A DNA stretch of 64,000 nucleotides, from contig JAULJL010000011.1 of the NCBI GenBank assembly GCA_030761205.1, positions 10,220,501-10,284,500 on the forward strand, given 5' to 3'. The position numbers and the translations under genes are program-made. The notes under the pieces are model-generated. The model saw nothing but the letters and a program-made list of their open reading frames with translations. It did no database searches and had not been told where the DNA came from. The DNA comes from Fremontodendron californicum. Its lineage: Eukaryota; Streptophyta; Magnoliopsida; Malvales; Malvaceae. Below are positions 23,641-37,199 of the stretch, one piece after another. Every line of letters begins with the position of its first letter. Within the stretch, counting starts at the first letter, position 1.

Positions 23641-24715
23641 TAATCACTTAACAAGTAATTAATTAATTTCCTCACAACATCTAAAAAAAAAAAAAAAATT
23701 TAGAGTAAAATTAAATTAGACTGATCTTTTAATTGAAGATTATTTCTCCTTATACTGGATATTTTCCTACATAAAAACAAAAACAAATAGATACAAATGT
23801 TGTGGTGAAGCACCAAATTAAGAGGTTTCTGATGTTTGCCAAAACTTTGATTTATGGTCATTGGTGGCAACTATAGTGTGGCATGTCTCAATGAGACTGG
23901 CATTTTACGTCTAGTACATTGGTCAGCTGAGTTGGCAATTTTATTTGCCCAATGTTGATGGTTGATTGATATTCAAAGAGTCACATCAATTAAAACCTTG
24001 TTGACCACCTTTCTTGCAATTTACTTTGGCCTGCTCCAAGTTTGTTCATTGAATTAGAAGACAACATCTTAATAATTGATCTTGCAATGTCATCCATTCT
24101 TTTGTCGATTAAGAAAAAAACAACAACAAAAACGAAAAAAAAATAAAAATAGAAGCAGCCTCTTATGAACATGTAGGCGAACTTCAATTTGTTTCTAGAG
24201 TCTAGACCGAAATCAAGTAACATGGTTGGCCACTTTAAAAGAGAGAAAAAGAAAAAAAAAATTAATATCGAATTGGTTATTATATTTTGGCAGCCATCAG
24301 TTGGCCGCAAATATCCGTTGAAAGATTGTAGGAACTCAAGTTTATGGGACCTCCCCATGCATGTTGTGCTGCGGCATGGTTCATATAAATGCTATAATTT
24401 GGAGAGAGGATTTTGGCCTGTTTCTATACTCTTTTTTCTTCTTAAAATTTTTGCCAGGTAATATATAAACCAATCCTTTGGATTTATTCAGCCGATCTAA
24501 TTATTAAAACATTATCTAAGCTTAGATCTTGTGCTCTATGTCACTTTATAAAACGTTGAGTTTTATTTGAATTGATAAATTAAATGAAAAAGCAAACGCA
24601 CGCACAAAATGTCATTTCTTTAAAACCATAAGTACTAAAACAGGCTTTACTTAAGACTAGTTTAGTATTATTTTTGAAAAAAAATTTGGATTAGAAAAAT
24701 ATTGGATAATGTTGA
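23640..24715. other. Intergenic, no gene seen
   Basis: 23780-24000 and 24290-24430 have more balanced base composition than the surroundings, but no frame with recognisable protein content was found on either strand. Confidence 0.35.
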
Positions 24716-25025
24716 ACCTGCAATATTTTTTTGTACTTTGATCCTAGACTTGCTCAGGGATAGAGTTGCGGTTCGAAAATTTTCTATTTTTTTTATCTAA
24801 GCTCGACTCGTCGGCCTGTTTTACTGTTTGAATAACATTAAAAAATTTAATTTTTTTTTATATTAATTATATTTATAATTAAATTTAAATAATTTTTTTT
24901 ATTATTTAAATAGTGATTCGGTCAGACTAATCCGAAGTGAAAAATCCTTTATCCAGGCCCGACCTAATACAGGCTTAACCTATCGGGTCGGACGGCCTAC
25001 CCAATCCTTAAACATTTCTATTTGA
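24715..25025. repeat. Dispersed GGTC-rich repeat, copy 3 of 3
   Basis: Begins near CTTGCTCAGGGATAGAGTTG, has an AT core with TATTAATTATATTTATAATT, and ends CAGGCCCGACCTAATACAGG, ATCGGGTCGGACGG, AAACATTTCTA. Compare 16920-17235. Confidence 0.45.
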
Positions 25026-25333
25026 TCCTACAAATTTTTCTATAAAGTATAATTACTTTAATTAAACTAAAAATTATATTATGTTGCATTTTAATATATA
25101 TAAGGTTGCACAAGGTGTGTCACTGTAGTGACAAATCTTTAATAAAATTAGCATAGAACCCATTAAAAACAAAAAGACAAACAAGAAGTATTTTCTAAAG
25201 ATCTCTTTGATCAAGAGAAAGATTTGTAATGCCACATGAAGATACAACATAGTCTTATGGTCATTCCATGCTTTAGTCGACAATATTTTTCAATCTTTAG
25301 TCATATGATTCGACACCCTCTCCAAAATCATAC

Positions 25334-27418
25334 TGTCACAATCTAAAAAATAACAAATTTTATCGCAAGACTTTATTCGTTAAGTGTGACATTGGAAAAA
25401 ACAGAGAAAAAGACGACTTAATTCATCTCGAAATAAAACGAGGGTTTGAAAACAACCTCGGAAAAGATATGAAGTCGCCATCAATCTTTTTTGGCTAGGT
25501 GTGATTGGTCACCTATTAAAACCAATTTTGTAAAACATTTTAAAATTAATTAAAACATTTTTAAAACCAATTTCAAGTCTGTGTTTTTAAACCAGAGAAA
25601 TCAAAGAAGCGGGTTCGGGAGTCAGTTACGTGCGGGGAAGGATTAGCACCCCCACAACGCCCGTATAAAACGGTACTTTATTAATCGTGTGTTATCTCAA
25701 GTCTCGGTAAAAAAGTCGGTTTTAGATTTGGTATTTCAAAATAATTCCCAATTTAAAGAAAAATAATTCCATTTTTAATTGAAAATGATCCGGAATTTAT
25801 TAATTCAAAATTTTTCTATATTCCCCGACAAACACGGCAAAATATAGAAATTTTTATTTATTCAAAAAAATTTTCGAATCATTCTCATTTTAAAAAGATA
25901 TTCCGTTATTAATGATAATTGTTGATATCCTCCACAGCAACCCGGAGGAGAACTCATGAATCATTTTAACTCGGGAATAACTTTATTTCATTTAAAATCA
26001 TTATTCTTTTTTAAAACATTTTTTAAAAGATGAATATGAAAATGTATGACATAATAAAAGATGACATAGTAAAATCTAGATGACATAGTAAAATCTAGAT
26101 GACATAGTATAATCTAAATGACATGACATAATCTAAGTGACATAGTATATTCTAAATGACATGATATAATCTAAATAAGTGACATAGTATATTCTAAATG
26201 ACATGATATAATCTAAATGACATGGCATAATTTAAATGACATAGCAATATAATTAATAACATGAAATGATATGAAACAAAAAATAATATTATCATGAAAT
26301 ATGCAAGTGAATAAAAAAAAAAAACAATGCATGAAACTAATAAACCTAAAATATATGACAAAAATAAATAATGACTAAGCAAGAAACATAGAATAACATA
26401 AAATATTCACAACCATATAACAATCAATATAATATCATGAAATATAAATCAAAACAATAACATTACCATAGAAATATTCATAGCAAAATTCATATAGCAT
26501 ATAATATGCATGACCATGGAAAATGCAATGCATGAAAGTGTATTTTTTTCCTTTAAATAAGGAAATTCGTATATCTAAAAAGATATCCGACTACCTTAGG
26601 AAAAGATATTAAATCAGATTTTTCTAAATCAAAAATACTTTGTGATTGGTTTGAAAACAATTTTGAAAATTTTGGATGAAAATGACACTAAGGCCGAAAC
26701 CCCTTTTAAAAAGGCTCTATTTTCCTAACTTTGAAAACCCGAACTTGACCACCTTTGACCGACCTTTATAAAATCATTTTTTAGGATTAAAATGACTTAG
26801 AAATCAACCTAGGACAGTAGTTAAGGTTCTAAATCAGCCATCTCTTAATGCCTTAGCCAAAACAGAAAATTATTTTTTTCTTGAAATCAAATCTGACTTT
26901 TCTGACCAGTTTTAAAACGTGATTTGTTTACCTATTTTTAAAATTTCAAAAAAATCTGAAAAATTTATGGGAGACTCAAAACATGTCGAACTCGGGCTTA
27001 ATTTTTAGACTAAGGATAACCTACCAGAAAAATCACAAAAGTCAGAACATTGGGTGAAAAACTGTTTAGCCAAAAAACATTTTTAAACCTTTGATAAAAT
27101 ACTCAAAAATCAGAATAAAAATGTTGGAGACTTCTCTAAGGTCCTACAAACAGTAGTAAAAATTTCTAAAAATATGGACAAGAATTGCCTAGTGAAAAAA
27201 AAATCACAAAGGTAGAAAAATCCAACTTAACAACTTTTTAATTTTCCACAAGCATGCTCATGTGAGCTTGGCTTTAAGCCATTGATTGGCTTAAGTCAAA
27301 AATCAAGTGGGATGATATGAGATGCCTGATCAAACAGCAAATTAAATGCCTAAATGGTATAGAAAATATGCATGGCATGAAAGATGACCTAATGCCTAGA
27401 TAGAAAATGCATGGCAAT
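25334..27418 (-). mobile_element. 3' LTR of the large element, distal half
   Basis: Starts at TGTCACAATC (complement of the LTR 3' end) and matches 46719 onwards of the 5' LTR: CTTTATTCGTTAAGTGTGAC, GCGGGGAAGGATTAGCACCC and AAAACGGTAC around the U5 side. It is interrupted at 27418 by the forward LTR. It includes an array of TGACATAG/CTAAATGACAT units at about 26045-26235. Confidence 0.8.
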
Positions 27419-27553
27419 TGTAGACACCTAATTTTGTCCGGACCACTATAACATGTATGTTTTCTTCCTAAATTGATGTTTCAGAATGTAAAAAGACTTT
27501 TTTCATCCTTCAGGTGGTACTCCGAGACTTAGTCTAATAAGGCGAGCATAAAA

Positions 27554-27619
27554 AGTCAAACTTGAAAAAGTCAACCCCGAAAAGTCAACCTCGAAAAGTC
27601 AACTACTGAAAAAGTCAAC
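27554..27619 (+). promoter_or_regulatory. Cluster of W-box cores in LTR U3
   Basis: Five AGTCAA words, i.e. TTGACT on the other strand, are spaced about 11-17 bp. Four are AGTCAAC. W-boxes (TTGACC/T) bind WRKY factors. The matching part of the other LTRs (36599-36667 and 51128-51205, TTGACTTTT units) has a similar cluster. Confidence 0.6.
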
Positions 27620-28096
27620 CCACTTTCAAAATCAAGATTTGAAGTTCAATTGAAAAATGGCTAAAGAATTTTGATAATCCGAGGTCTACATTGAAAGATA
27701 TGGAGTTCGGAAGTTGGGTTACAGAGATTCAGTAGAAAGGAAACCCTAGTCCGGGAAATTTAGGGAAAAGTGCTTAAACGATCAAATTGATCGAAATTGA
27801 AGGTTCCAAATCAAAGATAACCACTGACTATGGGTAATGGAGAAGCTACTTGGAAGAAAAACTGAAAGAAAAGTCAATCCGAAAGAAAATCGAGAATTAG
27901 GGTTTTTGGTGGATTTCGGTGAAATTTGGAAGATTTACAGAAATGGCCCGATTCGGTAAGAAGAAAGCCCCTAATTGATGAGGAGTGATTAAACAAGGAT
28001 ATCCCAAGGCTCAGTTTGAAGAAAATCTAAAAATCGGACTTGTTTTGAGCAAAACCGAGTTTCGGAGGCAAAATGGCAAAATTGGAAAAATTGGGA

Positions 28097-28790
28097 AAAA
28101 TAGCAAATGAACTCCAAAAATTCTGAAAAATTTCAGATCTCATTCTTAAATTATTTGGAAGATATTGGCGAAAGAAAATCCGGATTCAGAGTTCATTTGC
28201 AAAATGGCCGAATCCCGGGTCCCTATGTAGAAATTCAAGAAGATAAATCCTGGAAAAATAGCAAATGAACCCCAAAAATTCTGAACATTTTCAGATCTCA
28301 TTCTTAAATTATTTAGAAGAGATTGGAAAAATAAAATCCGGATTTGGAGTTCGTTTTCAAAATGGCCAAATCCCGGGTCCCCTATGTAGAAATTGAAGAA
28401 GATAAATCCCGAAAAAATAGCAAATGAACCCCAAAAATTTTGAAAATTTTCAGATCTCATTCTTAAATTATTTGGAAGATATTGGCAAAATAAAATCCGG
28501 ATTCGGATTTCGTTTGCAAAATGGCCAAATCCCGGTCCCACTATGTAGTAATTCAAGCAGATAAATCTCGAAAAAATACCAAATGAGTTCCAAAAATTAT
28601 GAAAACTTCCAGATGATACTTTTAAATTATTTGGAAGATATTAGTGAAGAAAAAATTGGATTTGGAGGTTGTTTAAAAAATGGTAAAGTTTGGGAGCACA
28701 AAAGGACAATTTTGGAAGAAAAAATCCAAATAAATAGCAAATGGGCTCGGAAAATTTTGAAAACCTCCAGAATTTAATTTTTTTTATTTT
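28097..28790. repeat. Five tandem copies of a roughly 159 bp unit inside the forward LTR
   Basis: Words such as AATAGCAAATGAAC recur near 28099, 28258, 28418, 28577 (ATACCAAATGAG) and 28734 (ATAGCAAATGGG), each followed by TCTCATTCTTAAATTATTTG-like and AAAATCCGGATT sequence. The long minus-strand frame over this block is only the repeat unit read three times. Confidence 0.75.
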
Positions 28791-31700
28791 GAAAGTATTG
28801 AAAAAGTAAATTTTGAATTTGGAGTCAGTTTGCTCAAGAAAAAGGTCATTTTACTCAAGAAAACGAAAAGGGCCTTTCTTGCCTTTTAAAAAAAAATGAT
28901 TATTGGGCTAGAATTTAGAGAGTCAGCCGGCCAAGGCCCAAGGATGGGAAATTTTTTTTTGATTTTTAATCAAAAGGCCAACAATGAAGAGGAAGGTAGT
29001 TATTTTTATGATCAAGCATTTGTAATTAAGCCACATGGACCAATGCATGAAGAGGGAGAATGTCAACATAATGGCTTAAGATTCTTGAACAGCTGTAATT
29101 GTGTGGATAGCTGATTACCTAATCTAAATGTGATAATTTCACATTTTAAACATCTTGGATTAATAGCCTTTGGATCAAAATTGGTTGGAAAAAAAAATGA
29201 CAACACCCTAGCTATCAATGAGGCCATTCAGCCACTACAAGGAGATGGGCTCTCTCTTTTTCATTTCACTCTCTATTCACTCTTGTTTGGCTGATATCTC
29301 TCCATTGTTGAAAGGCAAAAAGAAAAGTTTAGAAAAGAAAAGAAAGTTAGAAGAGAAAAAGCTTACAATATAGCTTCTAGAAGTTGCTTTAAGCACCATA
29401 CTCTTGCACTTTCCTTGATTTTCTATTCTTGATTTGCTGTTTTGATTACTATTTTGGTGAGTTTCTTTTGATTTTTCTTTTTAAAATAAGTGTTTTTGAT
29501 ATTCTTCTTCAAGTTCTTCTTTATATTTTCTTGGAAAAAGCTTTGAGAAATTTCTTTTCTTTTGTTTTTGGTGGCCGAATGTCTTTTTTTTTTTTTTTTA
29601 GTGTAGTTGCTGTTTGCATTTTTATTTCATGTTATTCATGATATTTAACAAGTTTTGATGCTCTAAATCTTCTTCAAATACATAAGCATGAAGCTTGTTT
29701 TGATTTGGTTGTTTGCTTGCTTCCATTTTTGAGTTTATTCTCTTATTATCATGTTTATTTTACTTATCTTGTATTTTTGATTTTCTGTTGTCAAAATGTT
29801 TAAGTTTGTTTGTGTTTTACATTTTGTTAATCCATGTGTTTGTGAAAATGCCTATTGGTTTTCATGCCTTTATTTTATATTTACATGATTTGAGTATTAT
29901 TCTTTAGTTATGCATGTTAGTATATCATGTGTTTGTGAAAATGCTATGCTCATTTTAAAGCATGAGACCATTCAGCCACTCCTCTCTTTTAAGCTTTGCG
30001 TATGCATTTTTGTTATGCTAGTTGACAGGTTTGCATTTTCATGATATTTGGTTGTGTATTTTGTTTAAGCATGCTATATGTTTGTGTTATTGCCATGCAT
30101 TCTTTAGGTCTAGGATTGGTTTGCTTTGCCATGCATATTCATGCATTTTAGACCTAGGTTAACGCCATACAAGTTCATTTAGGTCTAGGTCATTTTATTG
30201 ATGCCATACTATTTTTCATGTCATTTAGGTTTTAAATCAGGCATTTCGTGCATCATATTTGCTGTATTTTCATGCATTTCATGTCATTGCCACATGATTT
30301 ATGACTTAGACCAATCAATGGTTCAAAGTCATGCTCATTTTGAGCATACTTGTGGAAAATTAAAGAGTTGTCAAATTGATTATTATACCTTTGTTTTTTT
30401 TTACTTAGCCAAATTTTGCCGAACTTTTCAAAAGTGTTAGCTACTGTTTGTGAATCTTTAGGAGAGTCTCTAACATTTTTACTTTAATTTTTAAATGATT
30501 TTATCACAGGAAAAAAAAATATGTTTTCACCCAGTACTCGTACTTTTCCGATTTTTCTAGGCAGTCATCTTTAAAAAATTAAGCCGATTTTTTCCCGTGT
30601 AGTTTTAAATGTCCTAAGTCTCCAATATTGTTTTTAGATTTTTTGAATTTTTAAAAATAGGATAAAAAATCGTGCTTTAAAACTGGATAGTGGAGCCAGA
30701 ATTGAATTTGAAGGAAAATCATTTTTCTGTTTTGGTTAAGTTACTTTTTAAATCTCGGGTTAAGGGTGGTCAAGTCCGAGATTTTAAACTTAGGAAATTA
30801 GAGCCACTTAAAAAGGGTTTAGCTAAGTTTTAATTTTTAATCTAAGCTTTTCAAAATTGCTTTCAAACAATCACAAAGTATTTTGGTTTTAGACTATTTA
30901 ATTTGATATATTTTCCTAAGGTAGTCGGATATCTTTTTAGATATACGAATTTCCTTAATTAAAGGAAAAAATACATTCTAATGCATTGCATTTTCCATAT
31001 TCATGCATACTATATAATATGTGATTTTTGCTATGATAATTTCCATGGTGTTGTTATTATTTTTGATTTATATTTTTAATGTTATGTTGTTTATTATATG
31101 GTTTTGAATATTTCATGATATCCTATGCTTTTTATTTAGTTATTTTTGTCATATTATTTAGCATATACTATGTTCATGCATTATTATTTTTATTTTTATA
31201 CATATTATATGTTAGCATTATTTTAGGTTTCATGTCATTTCATATCATTTAGATTATATGCCATATCATTTATATTTGCCATGTCATTTAAATAATTTTA
31301 TTCCATTTAGAACATATCATGTGACTTATGATATTTCATTTCATATAAATATATTATGTTACCTAGGTCATTTCATTTCATTTAGAATATATTATGTTAC
31401 ATAGGTCATTTCATTTCATTTAGAATATATCATATGACTTAGGATATTTCATTTCATATAGAATATATCATGTGACCTAGGTTATTTCATTTCATTTAGA
31501 ATATATCATATGACTTAGGATATTTCATTTCATTTAGAATATGCTATGACATTTAAATTATATCATACCATTTAGGTAGCATTATATTATCTAGACTTTG
31601 CTATGTCATTTTATTTATGTCACACATATTCATATTTTTAAAAATATTTTGAAAAAGGTAATGAGTTTCAATAAAATAAAGATATTCTCGAGTTAAAATA

Positions 31701-32157
31701 ATTCATGAGTTTTCTGCCGGATTTGTTGGGGAGGATATCATCAATTATCATTAATAATGGAACATCTTCTTTTAAACGAGAATGATTCGGAAAGTTTTCC
31801 AAACTAATAAAAATTTATATATTTTGCCACGTTTGTTGGGAATATATGAAAATTTTGAATTTATAAATTCTAGATCATTTTCAATTACAAATGGAATTAT
31901 TTTTCTTTAAATTGAGAATTAACTTGAAATACTAAGTTAAAAATCGACTTTTTACCGAGACTTGAGATAGCACATGATTAATAAGGTACCGTTTTATACG
32001 GGCGTTGTGGGGTGCTAATTCTTCCCCATACGTAATCGAATCCCAAACCCGATTCTTCAATTTTCTCTGGTTTATAATGCAAACTTGAAATTGGTTTTTA
32101 AAATGTTTTAATTAATTTTAAAATGTTTTACAAAACCGGATTTAATAGGTGGCCGAT

Positions 32158-34018
32158 TGATGCACCCAAAAGAGTGTATCTTATTTAACCTTGCACTAAA
32201 AAGAATCAATTGTAAGTATAATGATTAGCAAGGGTCGAGTCCTCAGGGATTGGGTTTTAATCTATGAGTTATTAGTTTATAACTTACGTTCAAAGAAAAC
32301 AATAAAAAAAGGGGTTTTTGAAGCCAGATTTAAACTAAAGTAAATAATAAGAATAAGATGCAAGGCGGTATAACCAGCCAATAAAAATATATATACTAAA
32401 TTAGGCGGTATAACCAGCCAATAAAAATATATATACTAAATTAGGCGGTATAACCAGCCAATAAAAATAAAACAAAGTTAATATACAAATTAGGCGGTAT
32501 AACCAGCCAATAAAAATAAATATACTTTTAAAAATAAGCAAACTAGAAAAGTAAGAAAACAAGTAAGTAAGAAGAATCAAATATGAAAAATATGGTTAAG
32601 GTTTCATTCTCCACCACTAGACATCATTAAGAATCAATTTCAAATCTATCAATATCAACCAACTATCAAAGTTAACAACCGTAGATAACAACAAGCTCTG
32701 TTATCCCAATCTTTCCTTAGTTTGTCGTTAAATAGAACAAGCTCTCTATTTAATCTCTAACCATTAAACAACCTAGAATAAGCTCTCTAAATTCAATTTA
32801 ATGGCAGCTTTATGATGAGAAAGATAGGTTGATCTAAGCAACAAACACATAAGCTCGGATTGTTCAACTTAGGTTATGTTCCACTTTGCAATTATTGAAA
32901 ACTTGACCATAATCATTAATCACAAATTGCCACTTATGAATAGGAAATCAAGACAATTACACGGATCAAGACTCCTAGACTAGCAATAGATAATTATCAA
33001 GATCTATCTAGTTGTACACCTAAATAAATCAAGACAACATCATGAACAATTCTTGTAGAAGAACATAAGCAACTTTGATAGAAAATTAATGATAGATAGA
33101 ATCTGAAAATCAATCACAAAACATGTCTAGGGCTTTGAAATCACCCTTAACCAAATAGAAGTTTAGCCTAGCATAGGCATTGTAAACATAAACATAAAAT
33201 TAAAGAGAATCTAAGAAGGAAATAAAAGAAAGAAAGAAGAAGAAGAAAATAAAGAAAAAGAAAACTAGAGAAAAGAAAGAAGAAGAAAACTTAGAGAATT
33301 TTATTACAATGGCTAATATCCTACCAATGTACAATATGATCCTCTACAATCATCCAAGGCCCTCTATTTATACACATTTTGGAGGGCTAAATGACAAGAG
33401 ACAAGCTTTACAAATTTCAAAGGTAGGTATAATAGGTGGGTGCATTTTTCTAACAACTTTCGTCATATTGTATGACAATTTTGATCAGCCAACTTGATGG
33501 TCAATTTTGTCAATCTTGGAGGCCTGATCGGATCACATGGTCTTCTAGAAAAATGTTCCCCTATCAGTTACTGATCCATAGCCGTTGGAATCAGCTCATT
33601 TGCTGATGTGGATAAGAAGATATGGGCAAAATACGAAAACAGGTCAGCACAGACGTCATTGCACATCAGCCAACTTGATGGTGGATTTCTCTAGGGAAAA
33701 CGACTCCGTTTCAAGAAGTGTAAAACATGAAAAAGATAGATATGCCTCTTAACTTTGCACGGTTAAAATTTCAGCCTTATTGCTTTAGTAAAACTCGAGA
33801 TATAGCTGATATGGCAAAAGGTGTCGGAACTGGAACTGAACTGGATTTGCCCTTAATTCTAGTAATCTGAAATCACTCAAAGAAACTTGTGAAAAACACC
33901 AAATTACATAAAAATATAAAAGATCATAAACACAATTAGACTAAACAATAATAACTCGTATTTGACACAAAACAATAATAAAACATAACTAAAAACTATA
34001 TAATTATACGAGTTATCA
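32158..34018. mobile_element. Unrelated solo-LTR-like element, nested in the forward LTR
   Basis: Begins TGATGCACCCAAAAGAGTGT and ends TATACGAGTTATCA, with exact 5-bp duplications CCGAT at 32153-32157 and 34019-34023. The surrounding LTR text (GGTGGCCGAT then CACACCTAGC) is rejoined if the element is removed. The 1861 bp length, TG...CA ends, 5-bp duplication and absence of coding domains fit a solo LTR of another family. It contains a tandem GGCGGTATAACCAGCC repeat and a 17-bp word TCAGCCAACTTGATGGT at about 33486 and 33667. Confidence 0.8.
32364..32525. repeat. Four tandem GGCGGTATAACCAGCC units
   Basis: GGCGGTATAACCAGCCAATA occurs at 32364, 32404, 32444 and 32493. The first three are exactly 40 bp apart and the last spacing is 49 bp. 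Each unit contains GGCGG...CCAGCC, a weak palindrome. Confidence 0.9.
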
Positions 34019-34192
34019 CCGATCACACCTAGCTAAAAAAGATTGGTGGCGACTCTATGTCTTTTTCAAGGTCATTTTCAAAACCTTCATTTTTTAAGAG
34101 GAATTAAGTCGACTTTTCCTTGGTATTTTTAATGTCACGCTTAACGACTATAAAGTTTTGCGATAAAACTTGTTATTTTTTAGGTTGGGACA

Positions 34193-36783
34193 GCAATAAA
34201 TTCAATCCTAGACCTAATATGCATGAAAATGCATGGCAATAAATACCCTAGACCTAATGACCATGAAACATGCATGGAAATACAAGATGACCTAGGACCT
34301 AAAAAGCATGAAAATGCAAGGCAATACAAAAATGACCTAATGTCTAAAATGTCATGAGAAAATGCATGACAACACAACATGACCTAATGCCTAATATGAT
34401 ATATGAAATATGCATGGAAGTAACATGAACAATAATACAATAATAATGCAAGAACATGGCACAACAATTACACAATCACATGGCATGAAGATGCAAAGCA
34501 TGAATGAAAGCATGATAACCAAACAAGATGAAAATGCAAACACACACAAGGCAAACAACCTGGTAGAACCGAATGGACACTAACAATATGTGAGATCCTT
34601 AGCAAGGCAATAACACAAACACATGTCATGGTAAATATGCAAGACATAAATGAAAACATGTTAGACAAATAATCATGATGAAGATGCAAAGATATAGCTA
34701 GGCAAATACACAAACACATGGTATGGCAATAATACAAAGCATGAACAACTTGATATAGTGAAAACAGAAAATTAAAGTTAGTAAATAAAACAAGTAGACA
34801 TGAAAATATATGATAAAAATAGGAAAATAAGAACAAGTAAGTAAAGAAAGTTAGAAATAGGCTCCATATCTTGATTACTTTAGAAAGCTAAAACATCAAA
34901 ACAAGCTAATATACCACAAGCAACATAGGAAATAAATCAAACACAAGACATGCACACCAAGGAGGGTTATTCGGCCATCATGAAAAGAATTGTAAAAAAT
35001 TTGTTTCTGATTTTTTTATGAAAATACAAGGTAGGAGCCTTCAAAGGGAGTTTTAAAAACCTTAATTTCATAACAAAATCATACGAAATCATATAGAAAA
35101 TGAGCAAAATCAGCATAGAAAAAGAAAGAAAAATGCAAGAGTTAGGTGCCAAAAGGCTACCTTTCAAAGCTATCTTTCAAGCTTCATTCTCTTCAAATTT
35201 TTCTTTGCTTTTCTATCCCTTTTAGCTACTATTTTTTCCTCCAAATGATCAGCCAAAAGAACCCACTAATTCCCCCTCTAAATAGAGTTGGCTGAATGGC
35301 CCATGGTGTGCCCACTATGTTGTCATTTTTTTCTAGCTAATTTGATCCAAAGGCCACTAATCGAAGATGCTAAAAATGTGAATTTACCACCCTTAGATGA
35401 AGTGATCAGATCCTAACAAATAGAACTGTTCTAAAATATGTAACCATAATGTTGACATCCTTCCTCTTCATTCATTTGACCATGTGGCAAAATCACACAG
35501 GCTTAATCAAAAAAATAACCACCTTATTATCCAATTTTGGCCTTTGGATGGAAGAACTCAGCAAAACCTCTCCTCTTGTTGGACTGGCCGAATGGCCCTT
35601 CAAATTCCAGCCATCTCTCTATTTTTTTAAATTACAAAAATGACCCTCTTTGGTTTCTTTGATAAAATTGCACTTTAGCCCCCCAAACTTGATTAAATTG
35701 AAAACGGACTCCGAATCCGGATTTTATTTTTCCAATAATTCCTAAATAATATAAAATTGAGTTATGGAAGTTTTCATAATTTTTCAAGCCCATTTGCTAT
35801 TGTTCCCGGATTTATCTTTTGGAATTTTAGCTTAGTGGGCCCGAATTTTGCCATTTTGCAAACGAGCTCCGGTTCTTGATTTTTCTTCATCGATCTCTTC
35901 CAAATAACATAAGATTGAGATCTGGAACTTTTGGTATATTTCTGAGCTCATTTGCTATTTTTCTCGAATTTTCCAAATTTGCCCTTTAACCTTCGAAGCC
36001 TCGATTTTACTCAAAACAAGTCTGATTTCTATATTTTCTCTTTCTATGCCTTTGTTATGTATCGAATTGGATTTGGTCCAAAAATGCCCAATTTTTACAA
36101 TCAAATTCCCCTCCAATTTGATTTTTCCTTTTTTCCAATATCGAGAATTTCCTCGTTTCTCCGTTTTTCCTCTGACCGACTTTTTTCTCGGAATTACTTC
36201 AAACTGAGTCTTGGGCTATCTTCGTTTACCCACTCTTCATCAAATAAGGACTTTAATTTTACCGAATTGGGCCATTTCTGCAGTTTTCCCCAATTTTGCC
36301 AAAAGTCACCAAAAACCCTAATTTTCGATTTTCTTCCAAATTAACCCTTCCTTTGGTTTTGCTTCCAAATGGCCTTTCCAATACCCATAGTCATTGATAT
36401 TATATTTTTTTCGAAACCTCCAATTTTGACCAATTTTATCGTTTAAGCACTGTTCCCCAAATTTACCAAATTAGGGTTTCCTTTCCAGTGAATCTCCATA
36501 ACCCATCTTCCGAACTCCATATCTCTCATTGTAGACCTCGAATTATCAAAATTCTTTCACCATTTTTCAATTAAACTTTGAATTTTGATTTTTAATAAGG
36601 GTTGACTTTTTAAAGTTGACTTTTCTGGGGTTGACTTTTTTCAGATTGACTTTTCATGCTTGACCTCTTAAACAAAGTCTCGGAATACCACCTGCAGGAT
36701 GAGAAGAGCTTTTCTGCACTCTAAAACATCATAAGAAAGAATTTTACCTGATGTAGGGGTCCGGGCAAAATTAGCTGTCTACA
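34193..36783 (-). mobile_element. 3' LTR of the large element, proximal half
   Basis: Continues the reverse LTR after the GCAAT duplication and ends ...GCCCGGACCCC complement at TGTAGACAGC (36783). It matches the outer half of the 5' LTR, including the CATGAAAATGCA array, the ATCTCTTCCAAATAA blocks, and the TTGACTTTT cluster near 36599-36667. Only about two copies of the 155-159 bp unit are present here. Confidence 0.8.
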
Positions 36784-36797
36784 GCTGCTGCTCTTTG
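36784..36797 (-). other. Polypurine-like tract preceding the 3' LTR
   Basis: On the minus strand the bases directly before TGTAGACAGC read AAAGAGCAGCAGC. They are purine-rich and in the expected place for plus-strand priming. Confidence 0.5.
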
Positions 36798-37199
36798 GCT
36801 ATTGTTGAGAATCAAGAATCAGGCAAAGAAAAAAAACACTAATTTTGTCCGATCAGTGAAATCACATGTGAAGGAAAGGAAATGGAGTTTTCATTTTCTT
36901 CCATTTTTCATGTTTTTCATTTTTTTTCATTTTTTTAATGATTAAAAACTGTAAATAGAAGATTTTGTCCTCAATTTGAGTTTCCTGACTAATCAAGGCT
37001 CGACCGTCTTAAGAAAACGAGTTCGACTTGCAAGAGAAGAAAATACCTTGACGGTAGTCTCGGGGCCTTATCTATCTTGTGCTCAGCTGTGTTTAAAATT
37101 CTGGGTATCTCCTCCAGAAGCTTCGGCTCGATGGTGGTCTCGGGGCTCGACTCATTTGAGAAGTAGAACGAGTTCGATTTGCAAAGTGATGACTTGGGC
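36798..37199. other. Element 3' untranslated region
   Basis: Non-coding internal sequence between the polypurine-like tract and the minisatellite. It contains related CTCGAC/AGTTCGA and GGTAGTCTCGGGGC / GGTGGTCTCGGGGC words (37055 and 37130), i.e. a short duplication. Confidence 0.4.

Larger units (their letters stand above)
27419..34192 (+). mobile_element. Forward-oriented solo LTR of the same family, inserted in the 3' LTR
   Basis: Runs from TGTAGACACCTAATTTTGTC to TTTTTTAGGTTGGGACA and is flanked by exact 5-bp duplications GCAAT (27414-27418 and 34193-34197). Removing the nested 1.86 kb element leaves about 4.9 kb. No PBS, PPT or coding domain is inside, so it is a solo LTR left by LTR-LTR recombination. 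Internal features are W-box-like cores (27554-27619), five tandem units of about 159 bp (28097-28790), and a repeated CATTTAG/ATATCAT array (31220-31620). Confidence 0.9.

Noticed and set aside
28146..28556. 136-codon minus-strand frame with internal repeats
   Set aside because: It is the 159-bp LTR minisatellite unit translated three times, not a repeat protein.
32364..32525. CRISPR array (four evenly spaced repeats)
   Set aside because: The genome is a plant, units are contiguous tandem copies with AT filler rather than unique spacers, and they lie inside a solo LTR.
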